From positions 270,517,830 through 270,581,829 of the forward strand of contig OZ005648.1 in assembly GCA_963930645.1 (NCBI GenBank): a stretch of DNA of 64,000 nt. The letters are read 5' to 3'. The notes beneath the pieces were generated by a model. It did not search any database. It saw only the letters and a program-made list of their open reading frames with translations, and was not told the origin of the DNA. This document shows positions 25,201 through 39,100 of the stretch, in pieces (the first letter of the stretch is position 1; the number at the start of each line of letters is the position of its first letter). The position numbers and the translations under genes are program-made. This DNA comes from Salticus scenicus (lineage: Eukaryota > Arthropoda > Arachnida > Araneae > Salticidae).

Positions 25201-27044
25201 AACGCTATTTATGGTTTTTTGCTATGGAGATTCCATTTCAATAAAAAAAAGTAGGTGCTCCCATTTGAAATTTTCGAAATTTTGTCACTGTAACCGTAAC
25301 TGTTAGAGTTTAACTGTTGTTTTTAATATAATTCTTGAGCGCATACCTCAATATACCTTCCACCAAATTTTTTTCAGTTTCTCGGAACGGTATGGTAGCT
25401 ATGGTCTCATATATCGGAGTAGTTTTTTTCTAATCACCCTGTACTAGAGACTAGAGGTCTGCACGGGCCGGATTTTCGAGGCCCGGGCCCGGCCCGGCCC
25501 GTACGAAAACTTTGCTTACCCGGCCCGGCCCGTTATGAAGTCGAAAAATGCGGCCCGGACCCTTTATTTTTTAACGATTTATGGCCCGGCCCGGACAAAA
25601 AACGATAAAATCAGGCCCGACCCGGCCCGGCCCGATTCAAAAATATGTAAAATAACAACAAAAAAAAAGAAAAAAAAAGAAAGAAAAAAAGCCTTCTTAT
25701 AAAAAATATTTTTAGTATGTGTTTTGTAGAGGTTTTATATAACCAAACAATAGTACGTTCTTTAACAAAACTGCTGAAATTTTACAAGACAATTATACAT
25801 AAACAGAAATTCATTATTATAGACAAGGCACAAAGACAAACAGAAAGTCAAATCGAAAATATTTGCATTCATCAAACAATATAGGAAGGTATTTTAAATG
25901 GTTAATATTACTGAATATGCACTTTCAATCATTTCCTCTTATATACCATAATGTATTCGAATCTTTCATGTGCTCCGGTAAACAAAACTTTAATGTTAAT
26001 CCAACCATATTCAATAGAAAAGTTGCTTTGCCCATGATAAAAATTATGCTACTTTCGTCCACTGGAGAAATAGAAAAGAAGCCTTAGAGAAAAAGTTACA
26101 GCGGAAAGATTTTTATAGCCTTTATACCACCTAAACTCAACAGATCATAAGAAACAAAACCTTATACACAGTAATGTATCTAATTTCTTTTGTTATGTAC
26201 ATGTACGCAAACTGGTAGTGACATGCATACTATTTTGAATAGGAAACCATCTAATATTACTTTAAATAAAATATATTAATTTCGAGGCATGCTAAAAATA
26301 TTTGCGAAATATTAGATTTCGGACAGACAGACAGATAGACAGTTAAATTGTCGCTACAGACACTTTTTTAACAAAATAGAACGTTATGTGACATACAAGC
26401 CTGTAAAATTACGTAAAATAAATGACTGAAGAAATATTTTATCATTTTCCTTTTTCGTTGATTAACGAGGAAACCAGAAAAAGATTCGGGCCGACACGAC
26501 CCGGAGAAAATTTCATTCAGGCCCGGCCTGGCCCGGAACAAATTTCATTCGGGCCCGGCCCGAATATACACAAAAAAACTAAGCCCGAGCCCGGCCCGGC
26601 CTGAGAGCGAATTCAAAAATTCGGCCCGTGCAGACCTCTACCCTGTACATACACACACATACATACATCATCGTAAAAATAGTGAGAACGGACTCAGGGG
26701 ACCTCAAAACATATAGAAACATCAAAATCTCAAATTCGGATTTTTGACATGATTACAATACTTTCCTTACATTTATATGCTAGGGAAGTAAAAATTAAAG
26801 TGGTGGGTGCTTTTCTGTTAATATTGAACAGAGTTAAGGCCAGCGATTTCATACCTACTTCTAAAGTTTACATCACATCATTTGAATTCGATTCATATCA
26901 AATGTTATCAGAACACAAAATAATAAAAAAGACAAAGAAACATAAATAATGAAATACACATAAACATATTTGTTAAACAAAAATTTCCCTATTGCAAGAA
27001 ATACAGAGAAATAGTCTTTTTTTTTTTCTTTCCCTTTCTTCTTC

Positions 27045-27075
<31 letters not shown>

Positions 27076-30000
27076 TATATAATATATATTAATAGCGACG
27101 ACGCCTTTCAGGCTAATGAAATAACCAAATGATACTTAAAAAAGAAAGAAAACTAGTTGGCATAGGTGGACTCTGCTTAGTTCCCCACAATATGTATGTT
27201 CTCATAAATTTCTTGTACAGGACATATTATATTCATGTTGAGAGAAATGAATTTGACCAAACGCTTGACACAGTGACAGAATGAAATCCTCGCTTAATAG
27301 GCTACCCACCATTCAGTTCGATATATTTATCTTATTCTATAATCTATTAATTTATTTTATTGGGATCAATTTCGTAGTTTATTTTCATGCTACTATTTCC
27401 AATGCAACAATCCCAAAAATGCATATTTATATGAAATATCGCCCCATTTTGCTATGTTGATAAAATCTTAAATTTCGAATAACTTACGAAATTTTCCTAT
27501 TAGAATATTTGTAGTCAATCATGTTCATACAAGTATCATAAATGTTATTTTGAAGTCTGATATATTTATGATCCTCAAAATGGACGTTTATGCTCGACTT
27601 TGCCTTATTCTGCCATTTTAAGTAAATCGTAAATTCCAAATAACTTACGAATTTTTTAATTTGGAAAATTCATACTCTATGGTATTCATGTCAGTATACT
27701 AAATAATATTTCAAAAGTGGTCTGACATCTTTATGATGAAAATATCCCTCAAGATTGACGTTTGTGTAAAATTTTGCCCTATTCTGTTATGATAAGAAAT
27801 TCGTAAAATTCTAATAACTTACGAAATTTTTATATTGGAAAATTCGTAGTCAATAATATTCATGCCAGTATCCTAAATAATATTTCTAAAGTGGTCTGAC
27901 ATCTTTATGATGAAAATATCCCTCAAAATTGACGTTTATGTGAAAATTTTATTATTATTATTATATATTAATTTTATTTATGGATTCAATTATTTATATT
28001 GTTTGTCTATATTGCTTTGTAATAAGGCATTAATATTAGTTCTAATTGTAAAGGCTTTTTTGCAGTAATTTTGTTTCTAAGAATTCTTTTATATCCTAGA
28101 TCAGTTGGAACAACTTAACATCATATCTGAATGAATAAAGGGTCTTTATTAAGCCCACTGAAAACTCTTGGTAAAAATAATAAGTTTAGCTTGTAATTTT
28201 TATTTTCATTACCCTACTTTCATAGGTAATAGAAGTATTGTAATCGGTCCAAAAATTCGACATCGAGTTTTCACCTGATTTACACGTTTTGAGGCCTCCT
28301 GAGTCCAAAAAAAGTAGTTTTTGCAATTGGTCAGTGTGTATGTATCTACGGAATCTTCTGGCTATTATATCTCCAAAACTAATAAAGATAGAACTACGAA
28401 ACTTCAGAACTGATACAAGTTTGGTGTACAGTTGAATTTTCCATAACTTTGGTGAAAATTATAAAACCGGAAGTGGGACCGTAAGTCCGTATCTCAAAAA
28501 CGGCTCTAACGATTTTCTTCAAAGTTGCTATATAAACGTACTATTAGATGTCCTTTCGAATGATATAGTTGGTTAGTTCAGGAGAATTGATAGGCGCTCT
28601 GTTTAAATAGCTCAATTCCAGGTCTCGCAAGTGGGTTCCTTCAAGAACGGCTGTACGGATTTTTTTCAAACTCGTCATATTAAGTCCCTGTTAATATCAT
28701 TTTGTATGTAATTATTGTTTTCCGGTCAATAATTGTGCATGCAAAGTTTTGGTAAAAGTTAGTATTTCTAAAACGGCTTTAACGACTTTTTTAAAAATTG
28801 TTGCATAAATCCATTTTAGAGATCTTTTCTTATGTATTATGTAACGTGGTTATTATAGAAAAATTAACAATTATCATGCTTAGGTAGGTTAATTTTTGAT
28901 ATCGGTAACTGGTGTTTCAAAAAATAACTCTACCATTTTTTTTTTAAACTATGTAAACTTTGTTTTATATGTCTTTACACGTGTATTAAGTTTCTCATAC
29001 AGGAAAATTTTTAGGTTTCAACTTCGTTAGGTCAGTTTTATGTCTTCTGATCATATTACAGTGAAACCCCGATCTATCGTTCCCGTATTGATCGTTTTAT
29101 TTCTATAGTCCCTGCACAAATAGTATTTAAATAATGTTTACGAAACCCACATATATCGTTCTTCAAAAAGTTGTTTTCCCGCATTTATCGTTGCAAAATT
29201 TTCCCCCTGAAGGTCAAGCATGTGACATACAAACTGGAATTACTTCTTTCAGTCAAAAATAACTCTTTTTCCCCATTTCCATGGAGAATCAAAATTGTGA
29301 TGCCATACCTCCGGACAATCTATTTATTTTGTAATTTAAGCATAGTATAGGAAGTAACCTCTTCGTCTTCACTAATCCAGAAAAATACGTGAAATGTGGT
29401 TACATGCGAAAAAATGATGAAGAATACCAAACAGAAGGAGAAGAAATCGATGATGATGATTATGATGCAGATGAAAAGTGGTTGCGTGTAGCAGAGGATG
29501 TGTCTGGTACACTATTTAGTGATAATACAGTCGAACCTCGTTAACATGAATCTCAAGGGGGATAAAAAAATTTATTCATATTATCAGCAGTTCATGCTAT
29601 CAGTAACTAATCTTCATATAACTAGTCTAATCTTCATTTTTACGGAGATTGCGGAAATAATTCATGTTAAAAGTACGACTGTATTTGCATTAAACAAGAT
29701 GTTGTGACATGCGGTATCCTAAAGCATAGAAGAAATATGTGATTTCAACGATTTCTTTTTTCACGCCGATGAGGCTGAGCTTATGCTTGTGCCAAGTGTG
29801 TTTGACGTAATTACGGCGTTTGAAAATGTACGAACTTTTATATAAGCACATGAATTTACAGAAAAGAACCAGAAAAATGTTGTAAATCTGGAAAATTTCC
29901 TGTTTAATTTATAAAATGAACGAAAAACATAACATAAAATTACTGATTTTTTAAAATAAATTTTATTTAATGTTCTACAACATTGATTTATTTCTTTAAC

Positions 30001-30107
30001 AGTTTGGAAATTACAAATTCGTTTTTATTAGTAGTATTAATTCATATAAACATTGTTTTTTTCGTGTTTTGAGATTTTAACCCGCATTCGTCGTTTTCCC
30101 GTTCTCA

Positions 30108-30145
<38 letters not shown>

Positions 30146-33100
30146 GCACCCTGTGAAAAACGATGGATTAAGGTTTTACTGTATCTCAAAAAAAAAAAAA
30201 AAAATATATATATATAGTACGTGTAATAGTGGGTAATGGATGTCGTGTGATTGTTTCACACCAGATTTTTTATGTAAACTACACTCCTTCTCATATTTAT
30301 AAGGACACTTTATGTTTTAAAATAACTAACGTAAAAGTAATTGGGAACAAAATTATACTGAGTGCATTTAATATAGCTAGTATTCAAAAACCAAAAATGC
30401 TATAATTTTTTTAATATGAAACAAAATTAATAAAAAATAATGCAAAATATTTTTTTCTCCACGTTTTTAGATGTTCATAATTATAGGAACAAGCAAGATT
30501 TTATCGTTTTATTTAACGACTAGCGGATAAATTACAGTTGAATTTGTTAACTACTGGGCTAGATTAATTCGTGTAAGCCTTCAATTTTTCTTTGACGGAC
30601 ATTACTGATAATTCCTCGGAAAAAAGAACGTTCATGTAGTGAAGTATGATAAATTTGTGTTTTAAGTGGAAGGAATGCCGAATTTCTAATGAAATTCGTA
30701 GATCTAAAATTGCTGAAGGAAATGTGAACAAACGCTGAACTGCTGGTTCGATAGGAGAGAGATCTGAGGCAAAATCAGAGTTGTTTTACAGAGATCGAAG
30801 ACTCATTGTAAAGCAACGGAATAAGCACCGCAAATTCCTAGCTTTTCTCTTACTAAATTAAACTGTATAAAAGGCGGACACCAATACTACTTATTTACAC
30901 TTTAAAATTATTAAAGTAGCATCTTTTATGCTCATATAATAATTCCCTATAACATTAAACATAAGAAAATTATTCCTACGGTAAAAAGTAGTTCACTAAA
31001 ATTAAGAACTCAAACTATATGAAAAAATGCAACTAACATCGTTGCTAACTTTATTCTATTCTATTTCTTGAATTAAAAAACAAAACTGTGGATGCCACAC
31101 GCATCACATAATCTTTACATTTTAACAAATTTTGAAGATAGCACGTGCTCATATTTTACATAAAAATTAAAAGCATTAAATTCATTTAACTCTTTTTTTT
31201 CTTTGACATATGGTTCAGCACGTGAACTTACAAAAAATAGAGGATAAATAATAAACAAATTTATACACTGAAATTGAAAATGGCTCAGTTATAACATCCT
31301 CCCACCTTTTAATTATAGGTTATAATCAAAACCAAATGTTGCAGGTGTAGTTCTCAATACATTAGTCTTTCAGGGACTTTAATTCTCCTTCCCGCTTTGC
31401 TATATCTGACTGGTTCCTCTTCTGAAGTTACAACGGGTTTAACAGTTTGAGCAGAGGTTTCCTTTGAATGGTATGCTTCTTTCAGTTTTGAACTACTATT
31501 TGATTATGTTACTTCTAAAGGATATAATCTTTGAATAGGTCGTAAAAGTTCATGTTGCGAAGTTTGAACCTTTACAAGTCGAACTTTCTTATCTTTGCCA
31601 GGAATAAGTTCTGTGATACGGCCTAGTGGCCAGTGGATTCGTTTCTTGTTGTCAGATCCAATTAATACAATATCTCCGACAGCGATACCCTTTTCTGACT
31701 GTTTTCTATTTGCTCGCTGTATGAGAGCACCCAAATATTCGGATCTGAATCGATCTCTCAAAGCTCTGAGTAGGGACTGCCTGTATCTGAGCCTCTTTGA
31801 TAAAGAATTTTGTTCAACTGCATCAACATCTGGAAGCTGAATTTCGTGAACATCTTGAAGAAACATAGATGGGGAGATAGGCTTTACAGTCGCATCTTCA
31901 GAAAGGTATGTTAGAGGCCTTGAATTCACTACACTTTCAACATCAGCTAAAAGAGTTGTCATTTCTTCGTACGTAAGACAGGCGCGTCCTAAGACTCTTT
32001 TAAGAAGATCTTTTATTACCCTAATCAGCCTCTCCCAGAAGCCACCCCACTACGCCGCCGTTGGCGGGTTAAACTTCCAGTCTATGGAGTTGACAGACCC
32101 ATATTTTTGTATACATTGCCAATCTAAGCTTCTCAAATAATTAGCTGCGCCAACAAAATTTGTTCCGTTATCACAGTAGATAACAGAGCATCTTCCCTCT
32201 GCGAGCCACAAATCTTCTCAAACCCATCAAAAATGCATCTGTGGAAGCAGAGGTCACTAGCTCTAGATGAACAGCTCTATATATAGCACATGTGAAAATC
32301 AAAATCCAACTCTTCTTATCGTTCTTAAGATACAAAGGACCAGCCATATCTATGCCTGTACCTTGAAATACGGCAGAATCCTTTACTCGGTTTTCAGTTA
32401 GAGGAGCACTAGATGTCCATAAAGCCCTTGAATTAAACCTTTTACAAATCACACAGCTGGCTAACACAAGCTTTACACTCTTTCTTCCGTTGAGGATCCA
32501 ATACCTTTCTCTAAGCAAATTTAAGAGGATTTGTAACCCCGCATGACAGTTCTTTACATGAATATAAAAAATAAGTCGCTTAACAACTTCATGCCTTGAA
32601 GGGAGAATTATGGGATGGAGAAAATCTTCACTATCTTTCCTGTAAGTTATTTTAGTTTTCAAACGAATGACATCATGCTCATCCTTACAGGTTTGTAATG
32701 TCTTCAATCTTTCATCACTTTCCGAAGAGAAAGATTCTTTTTGAACCATACGTAGAGTTTTTATCTCAGCTTCCCGAAATTCAGTAGCCGTCAATTCGCC
32801 TTTACTCTTCTTATCAGGATTTAAACAATTATGCTTAAAGCGAAGAATCCAAGCAACTAAACGTATGATTTTTTCATAACTTGAAAAGTAGCGGTAATAC
32901 CAGTTATTGTTGGATGGAAATTCAGGTTTCGTCAACATACAAGTAGACTTTGACCTTTCTTTCTGAATTTCTTCCTCATTCCAATCTTCATCGGAAGTGT
33001 TCATGTGGTTTCTAAATTCTGCTGAATCTTTCATCCAATGTGGGCCCTCCCACCATCTGATTAAAGCTAATTGCTTAGCCTTACAGCCTCTAGACGGCAA

Positions 33101-36100
33101 GTCTGCTGGATTCTTCCCACTTGGTATATGTTTCCATGATGAAGGACTGCTTAATTTCTGAATCTCTTGAACCCGATTTCGGACAAACACAGACCAGCTC
33201 TCATTTCTTGATATCCAAGCAAGCACTGTTGAGGAATCGCTCCAGTAATATCTCTTCATTTCCTGCCAACCCAAAGCATCCACAACAGTTTTCGCCAAAC
33301 GAGCGCCAATAGTAGCTGCTAATAGCTCCATCCTTGGTACAGTCGTATTCTTTAAAGGCGCAACTCGGGACTTGGCAGCAAGCAGAATTATTTCCCCTTG
33401 ATCTTCCTTTTCTATCCTCAAGAATACTACTGCTGCGTAAGCATCTTTACTTCCATCAACGAAAGTATGAATTGAGCATGCATGTAAGTTTTCTGGAGTG
33501 ATCTGGATATGTCTTGGTATCTTAACATCGTTTAAATATTTAAGTTCTTGGAACCATAATAGGAATTCTTTTTGTAATTCACCAGTTATTTCGTCATCCC
33601 AATTAATTCCTAATTTCCAAGCTTTCTGTAACATCAATTTAGGATAAAGCATCACCGGAGCAGTAAAACCAAAAGGATCAAAAATTTTATGAACTGCCGA
33701 TAACATACTTCGCTTGGTAATCCTTTCTGTGTTGAAATCGTTTAGCCATTTCATGTTGACTTTTAATGTATCGGAAACCTTATCCCAAATCAGACCCAAT
33801 ACTTGAGTTTCCTTCTGGTTCGACGTTTCATCGTGATCACCAGTGTATTCCCACTGTCTTAAATCAAAACCAGCATTTGCCATTATTTTTTTTGAGTCCG
33901 AGATAAATTTCTTTAGATCTTCTTCACTGTGCACACTAGTAGCGACATTGTCTACATAAAAACTATGCAAAAGTCTTTGCTTGAAACTTTCCTCAAAATG
34001 TGCACTATTTTTGATGTGATAGTCAATTACTGATGATAAAAGAAAAGGGCTACACTTTACACCGAAAACGACTCGTGCATGCCTAAATACTTTAAGTTTC
34101 TTCTCTTTTAGATCTTTCCACCATAGAAATCGTAGGAAATCTCTATCCTTTTCACAAATGCTAATTTGAAGAAACGCTTTTCTAATATCAGCGGTTACAC
34201 CAAATTTTCTTTCTCTGAAACGTAGGAGAATATCTGGAATAAGCTCAATCAAATTTGGGCCACACTGCAGACACTGATTTAAAGATGGATGGTTAGCCAA
34301 CTTTGCTGAAGCATCGAAAACCGGACGGATAGGTGTTGTACTACTGGTCTCTTTAATAACTGGGTGATGAGGTAAGTAATTACCATAAGAGTTCACTTTG
34401 GTAGCAGGAACTTCTTCTATGATCCCCTCATTCAACCAGTCCATAAATATATTTTCATATTTTTCGTACATGTTCTTAGATAATAACTTAGAAGTTGTAC
34501 TTTCCAAACGTCTTACAGCCAACCTCAAGTTATCTGGTAATACAGATGTGTCGTCAGCCCAAGGAAGACAAATTTCGTAACGACCATCCTTGTTAATTTT
34601 TACTGTCTCTAAGAAATGTTCCTTTGTTTGACGGTCAATCTCACTTTTAGATTTCTTTTCTATAGTATCTGTTATTCCGATCAAGTCCAATCTCCATAAG
34701 TTTGAGATATCAGCTTCATTTACGAACAAAGACGTCACCATCATTGCTAAATTATCTGTTGAGACTTCGGTGTGAGGCGCTTTGCCCATCAATGTCCAAC
34801 CGAGGTATGTTTCTATGGCAACAAGACCAGATGTCAATACTTTTCTTTTGCCAGTTAACATCTTTCCCATAATATCAGCACCAATCAATATTTCGATAAC
34901 TTCACGGCAATGACTTACATCGGATAATTCGATTCCATATTCTTTCAACTCTTTAATCCACGGACCATTAGTGACCGGTTGAATGTTTTCACATATAGTA
35001 ATTTGATCCATCACTTCAAAATTACAGGTGAACTTCTCCTTCATATCCTTAACCTTTATTCTATAACAATTATGTTGGCATTCCTTTGTTGTAACTCCGC
35101 CAAACAATGAATGCATCATTTTTTCTTGACGAATGGGAGTATAATTCATCTCTTCTGCTATACTTTTCAAAATATAAGATTTTTGGGATGCTGAATCTAA
35201 CAATAAACGAACTGTTTTTTGCTTGGTTTCGGAGATGAGTTTCACTTTTAAGGTTTGAAGGAATACTTTAGCACTTTGCTTATTAAAATTTGTCATGTTT
35301 ACTTCGCTACTGACTGAATTTTCTTCAACCTTTTCTTGTGCAGTTTTACCTTGAGAATCACGCAAATCGCACATCAAAGGCACATGCTTCTTAGAACAGA
35401 TAATGCATCTTAAAACTGCTCGACATTTTTTCACTGTATGATTAGGTAACAAACAAGCGAAGCAGCAATTTTTATCCTTTACAATCTTTTGTATCTCAGT
35501 TAAACTCAATTTTCGAGCTGAAAAGCATTCAGAGCTCAAATGTTTGCCTTGGCAAAAAATGCATACCCTTTTGAAATCTAAAGCAGAAGACGTTGTCAAT
35601 AAACCTGCAGCTGTCGATATCTTATTTCGCATATAGTCTGCACTTGCACTGTTTTTCCTTTTAGAATATTTATTATCTTCACGCTTTGTCAAACCGAAGC
35701 CCGCTACAGCTAAAGATATTCTCTCTTCACCTTCTACTTCCGTTTTCAAAAAATGCATCAGATTATTCAACCTTCCTTTAGCATCCGTATTAGAAGAAGA
35801 GAGATTCGAGCGATTCCAGGCCTTCAAAAAGTCTGCTGGGAAACAAGACTCAACCACAGGGTATAAAATGGAGGCATATTTATCAGTGGTAACACCTAAT
35901 GTTTCTAGCGCCCGTAAATATGACTCAAGCTTATCATATAATGAAGTTAATGCAAATCTACCTTTTGTTTGCACAGATATTATCAATTTCAATAACTCTC
36001 GTACATACACTTCTACTAGAATATCTTCCCTGCCAAAACGAGCCTTTAAACTTTCCACTGCCTTTGAATAATTGGCGCCAGTTGGCGGGAAACTTTCAAC

Positions 36101-39100
36101 AACTTCTCTTGCGCGTGAACCAGCGATTGTTGCTTGTACTAAATACTGGAACTTGTCCTCTGGGGCAATCTCATCATCTTTATCGATTTGTTCAAATTGG
36201 CTCCAAAAAGGCAACCAATCCTTAATTTCTCCGCCAAATTTCCTGAATTCCAGCTTAGGTAAAGTAAATTTTCGTCTCATAGTACTATTTTCATAATTAC
36301 TTAAAATAGCATCAGTTTGAATTTGCCCAGATGATTGTATTCTCGCCAATTCTAAATCATGATTCAATCTTAATTTCTCTTTCTCCAGTTCTGCTTCTTT
36401 TTCCAGCTTTAATGCCTCAGCTTCTTTCCAAGCTTGTTCTTGTTTTTCTTCTTTTAAAGCTTGTTCTTGTTTCTCTTCTTTCATTTTTCTTTCAGCTATA
36501 GCATTTTCTAAAATATCTTTCACAAATTCGGGATCCTTTTCATACTCTTTACTATTTAAAATCAGCTCTTTTAAGCTTGCTATTGTGAACGTCGAAGGCA
36601 AAGTCTCTCCAATTTCTTCGGCTACCCATTTCAAATCTTCTTTTTTAAATCCTTTAACGGTTTTAAACATCTTTTTAATCTTAATATAATCAAAATAATT
36701 TTACTTCACTTGAAGGGTCCTGTCGCAGTGACTCCAGTATTTTTATGTAAAGCAACGGAATAAGCACCGCAAATTCCTAGCTTTTCTCTTACTAAATTAA
36801 ACTGTATAAAAGGCGGACACCAATACTACTTATTTACACTTTAAAATTATTAAAGTAGCATCTTTTATGCTCATATAATAATTCCCTATAACATTAAACA
36901 TAAGAAAATTATTCCTACGGTAAAAAGTAGTTCACTAAAATTAAGAACTCAAACTATATGAAAAAATGCAACTAACATCGTTGCTAACTTTATTCTGTTC
37001 TATTTCTTGAATTAAAAAACAAAACTGTGGATGCCACACGCATCACATAATCTTTACATTTTAACAAATTTTGAAGATAGCACGCGCTCATATTTTACAT
37101 AAAAATTAAAAGCATTAAATTCATTTAACTCTTTTTTTTCTTTGACATATGGTTCAGCACGTGAACTTACAAAAAATAGAGGATAAATAATAAACAAATT
37201 TATACACTGAAATTGAAAATGGCTCAGTTATAACACTCATAATTCCTCTTACTCTTCTACTCACAATGAGTGCTACTGAATTTGCTCGTAATTTTTAACG
37301 AAAGGTTGGGGTCCACATTTATGCATGTTTAAAATAATTAATAATATGTTAAAATTAATAAAAAACCTGTAATAATCAATAAACATTTAATGGGGGAAAG
37401 AACGTCTGTGTTAAAGTTGAATAAAGACAATATTAAATGGTAAAATGTTGCATTTTCGGATGAAAAACACTTTATTCTTGATTAACCAAATGGTTTTAAC
37501 AGTTACTGGTACGATCTGAAGATAGCGAAAGACAGAGCAGATTTTTTAAAGGCAGATATGAGTCGGGCATTTTAAAGGTGGATCTATGGTGCTCTGGGAA
37601 GCTGTTTCTACTGAAGGCAGAATGAATTTAGTAATTTTTTCTATTATTATGAACATCAAGGGAATATCTGCAAATTTTAAACGTGGAATTCTCAGATTTT
37701 TGATAGATTTTCGGGGTTAATAATATTTTTTTCAACAAGGCTGACATGTTTGCTCTACTTCTAGAACAATAGGAAATAATTTGAAGAAAGAAACTTATGT
37801 ATTATTGCTTTTCCCGTGGCCTAAAAGTTGAAAAAACCATAACTTATCATATTAGAAAAGTGCATGCAAGTGGAAAGCAATTTTAAATAGTTTAAATATA
37901 TTCAGAATATCATCGATGCTGTATGAAATGGTACTGAAACTGAATGTTAAAAAAACATGTATATATGTGTACCAGAGAGAATATCTGACTGTTTCACCCT
38001 AAAAAGAGACCCCATAAAATATTAATTTAAAGAATAACTGAAAAAAAATTACTAAGATTCGAGCTGTCCTTATAATTGTGAACACCTGAAAAATCACCTT
38101 TTTGACCGTATTTAAAGTTTTTTAAGATAGAAAAACGATAAAACTTTTTAAATATAGTCTATTAATGAAATTCAGATTAATAAAAAATACATTTGTTTAA
38201 ATAATAGTGTTCAGTGTTTAGTTAATATAGAAAAACAGATGTCCTTATAATTAATTATGAGAACCAGTGTATGTATAATATTTTCATTTTGCTATTTAAA
38301 TTTAACATTACTCTCTTTTATAAGTTACATTTTTATTTATAAGTTAAATTTAACACTACTCTCTTTTCAAGTTTTATAAATTATTACTTGAATATTAGTA
38401 CGACACAAAAATCACGTTTCCAAGCCTGAATTTCTCTTATAATATGTACATTAAAAACTATAAAGTCTTATTAAACATGCATTTCCTATGAATATGTTGG
38501 TAGGGAAAAGATCTGCTATAATTTCAAAATTGGAGAGCAATAAGATCAAGGCCGTAGTCAAGGGGAAGAGTAGGGAGGGGGGCGGGTAAACAATCCCCGA
38601 AATTTTGCAGTTTTGTTGAAAATTTTTGAAATAAACTCCACTTTTAATACTCACAAGGGAACTCTTTCAAGTGATAATCACCGATTTCCTTCAAAAAATT
38701 ACAGAATATAGTTTATGTTGCACTTAATTCAATGGTAAATAAATTAGCTGCTGAATCACAACAGAAAAGACGCAAAAAATTATTAAACTTTACGTTTTGA
38801 ACACCAAATACGAAAAAAGTCATCGCCAAATCAGATTAACCTTCCTTAAATGATGCCAAAGAGCTTAAGTATAGGAGGGTAGTATTTTCTATCGCTCTAG
38901 GAGTTACTGAAGCAAGGAAGCCATCCCCGCCGCGGAGGATAAAAATTAAGATGCCATGTCTCCGGAACATCTCTGAGTGTGAATATAAGGCAGTCTTTAA
39001 TTTCCCACTGCGTAGCTATAGTGCGATGTTAAAGCCCACCAACACTCAAGATATTTTCTGAAATCTAGAAATTTCTATTTAGAAAAAGTGACGTTATGTT

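Larger units (their letters stand above)
23318..26795 (+). repeat. Dispersed repeat family A, copy 3, interrupted
   Basis: Starts CTGGAGTGACTCCACTCGAC and contains repeated monomers (CATAATGATAAAGAATTTTT at 23700 and 23877). At 24049 it is interrupted by a fold-back element, then resumes at 26647 with the shared module (GGGGACCTCAAAACATATAG) and ends in a hairpin of ACTTTCC with GGGAAGT (26760-26787). Confidence 0.7.
30807..37235 (-). mobile_element. BEL/Pao LTR retrotransposon, nearly full length
   Basis: Two 490-bp LTRs, 30807-31296 and 36746-37235, enclose gag-pol on the minus strand. The 5-bp duplication CTCAT (30802-30806; 37236-37240) is typical of BEL/Pao. LTRs in element orientation run TGTTATAAC...CTTTACA and differ at two positions only, so the insertion is young. 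A purine tract (GGTGGGAGGA) precedes the 3' LTR. Two lesions in integrase (frameshift and stop) make this copy non-autonomous. Confidence 0.92.
30282..38269 (+). mobile_element. Decayed Tc1-like transposon split by the BEL element
   Basis: Inverted ends CACTCCTTCTCATATTTATA and, at the right, TTATAATTAATTATGAGAAC with CAGTG, flanked by TA (30280-30281; 38270-38271). Without the BEL insertion it is 1554 bp, the usual Tc1 size. Transposase relics are readable: NEIRRSKIAEGN before the insertion (about 30700), then VAFSDEKHFILD (about 37450, with the first catalytic Asp) and shifted pieces beyond. Stops and frameshifts throughout. Confidence 0.8.

Noticed and set aside
26422..26604. Gly/Pro-rich 60-codon frame
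   Set aside because: It is the GC-rich subterminal repeat of the hAT-like element.
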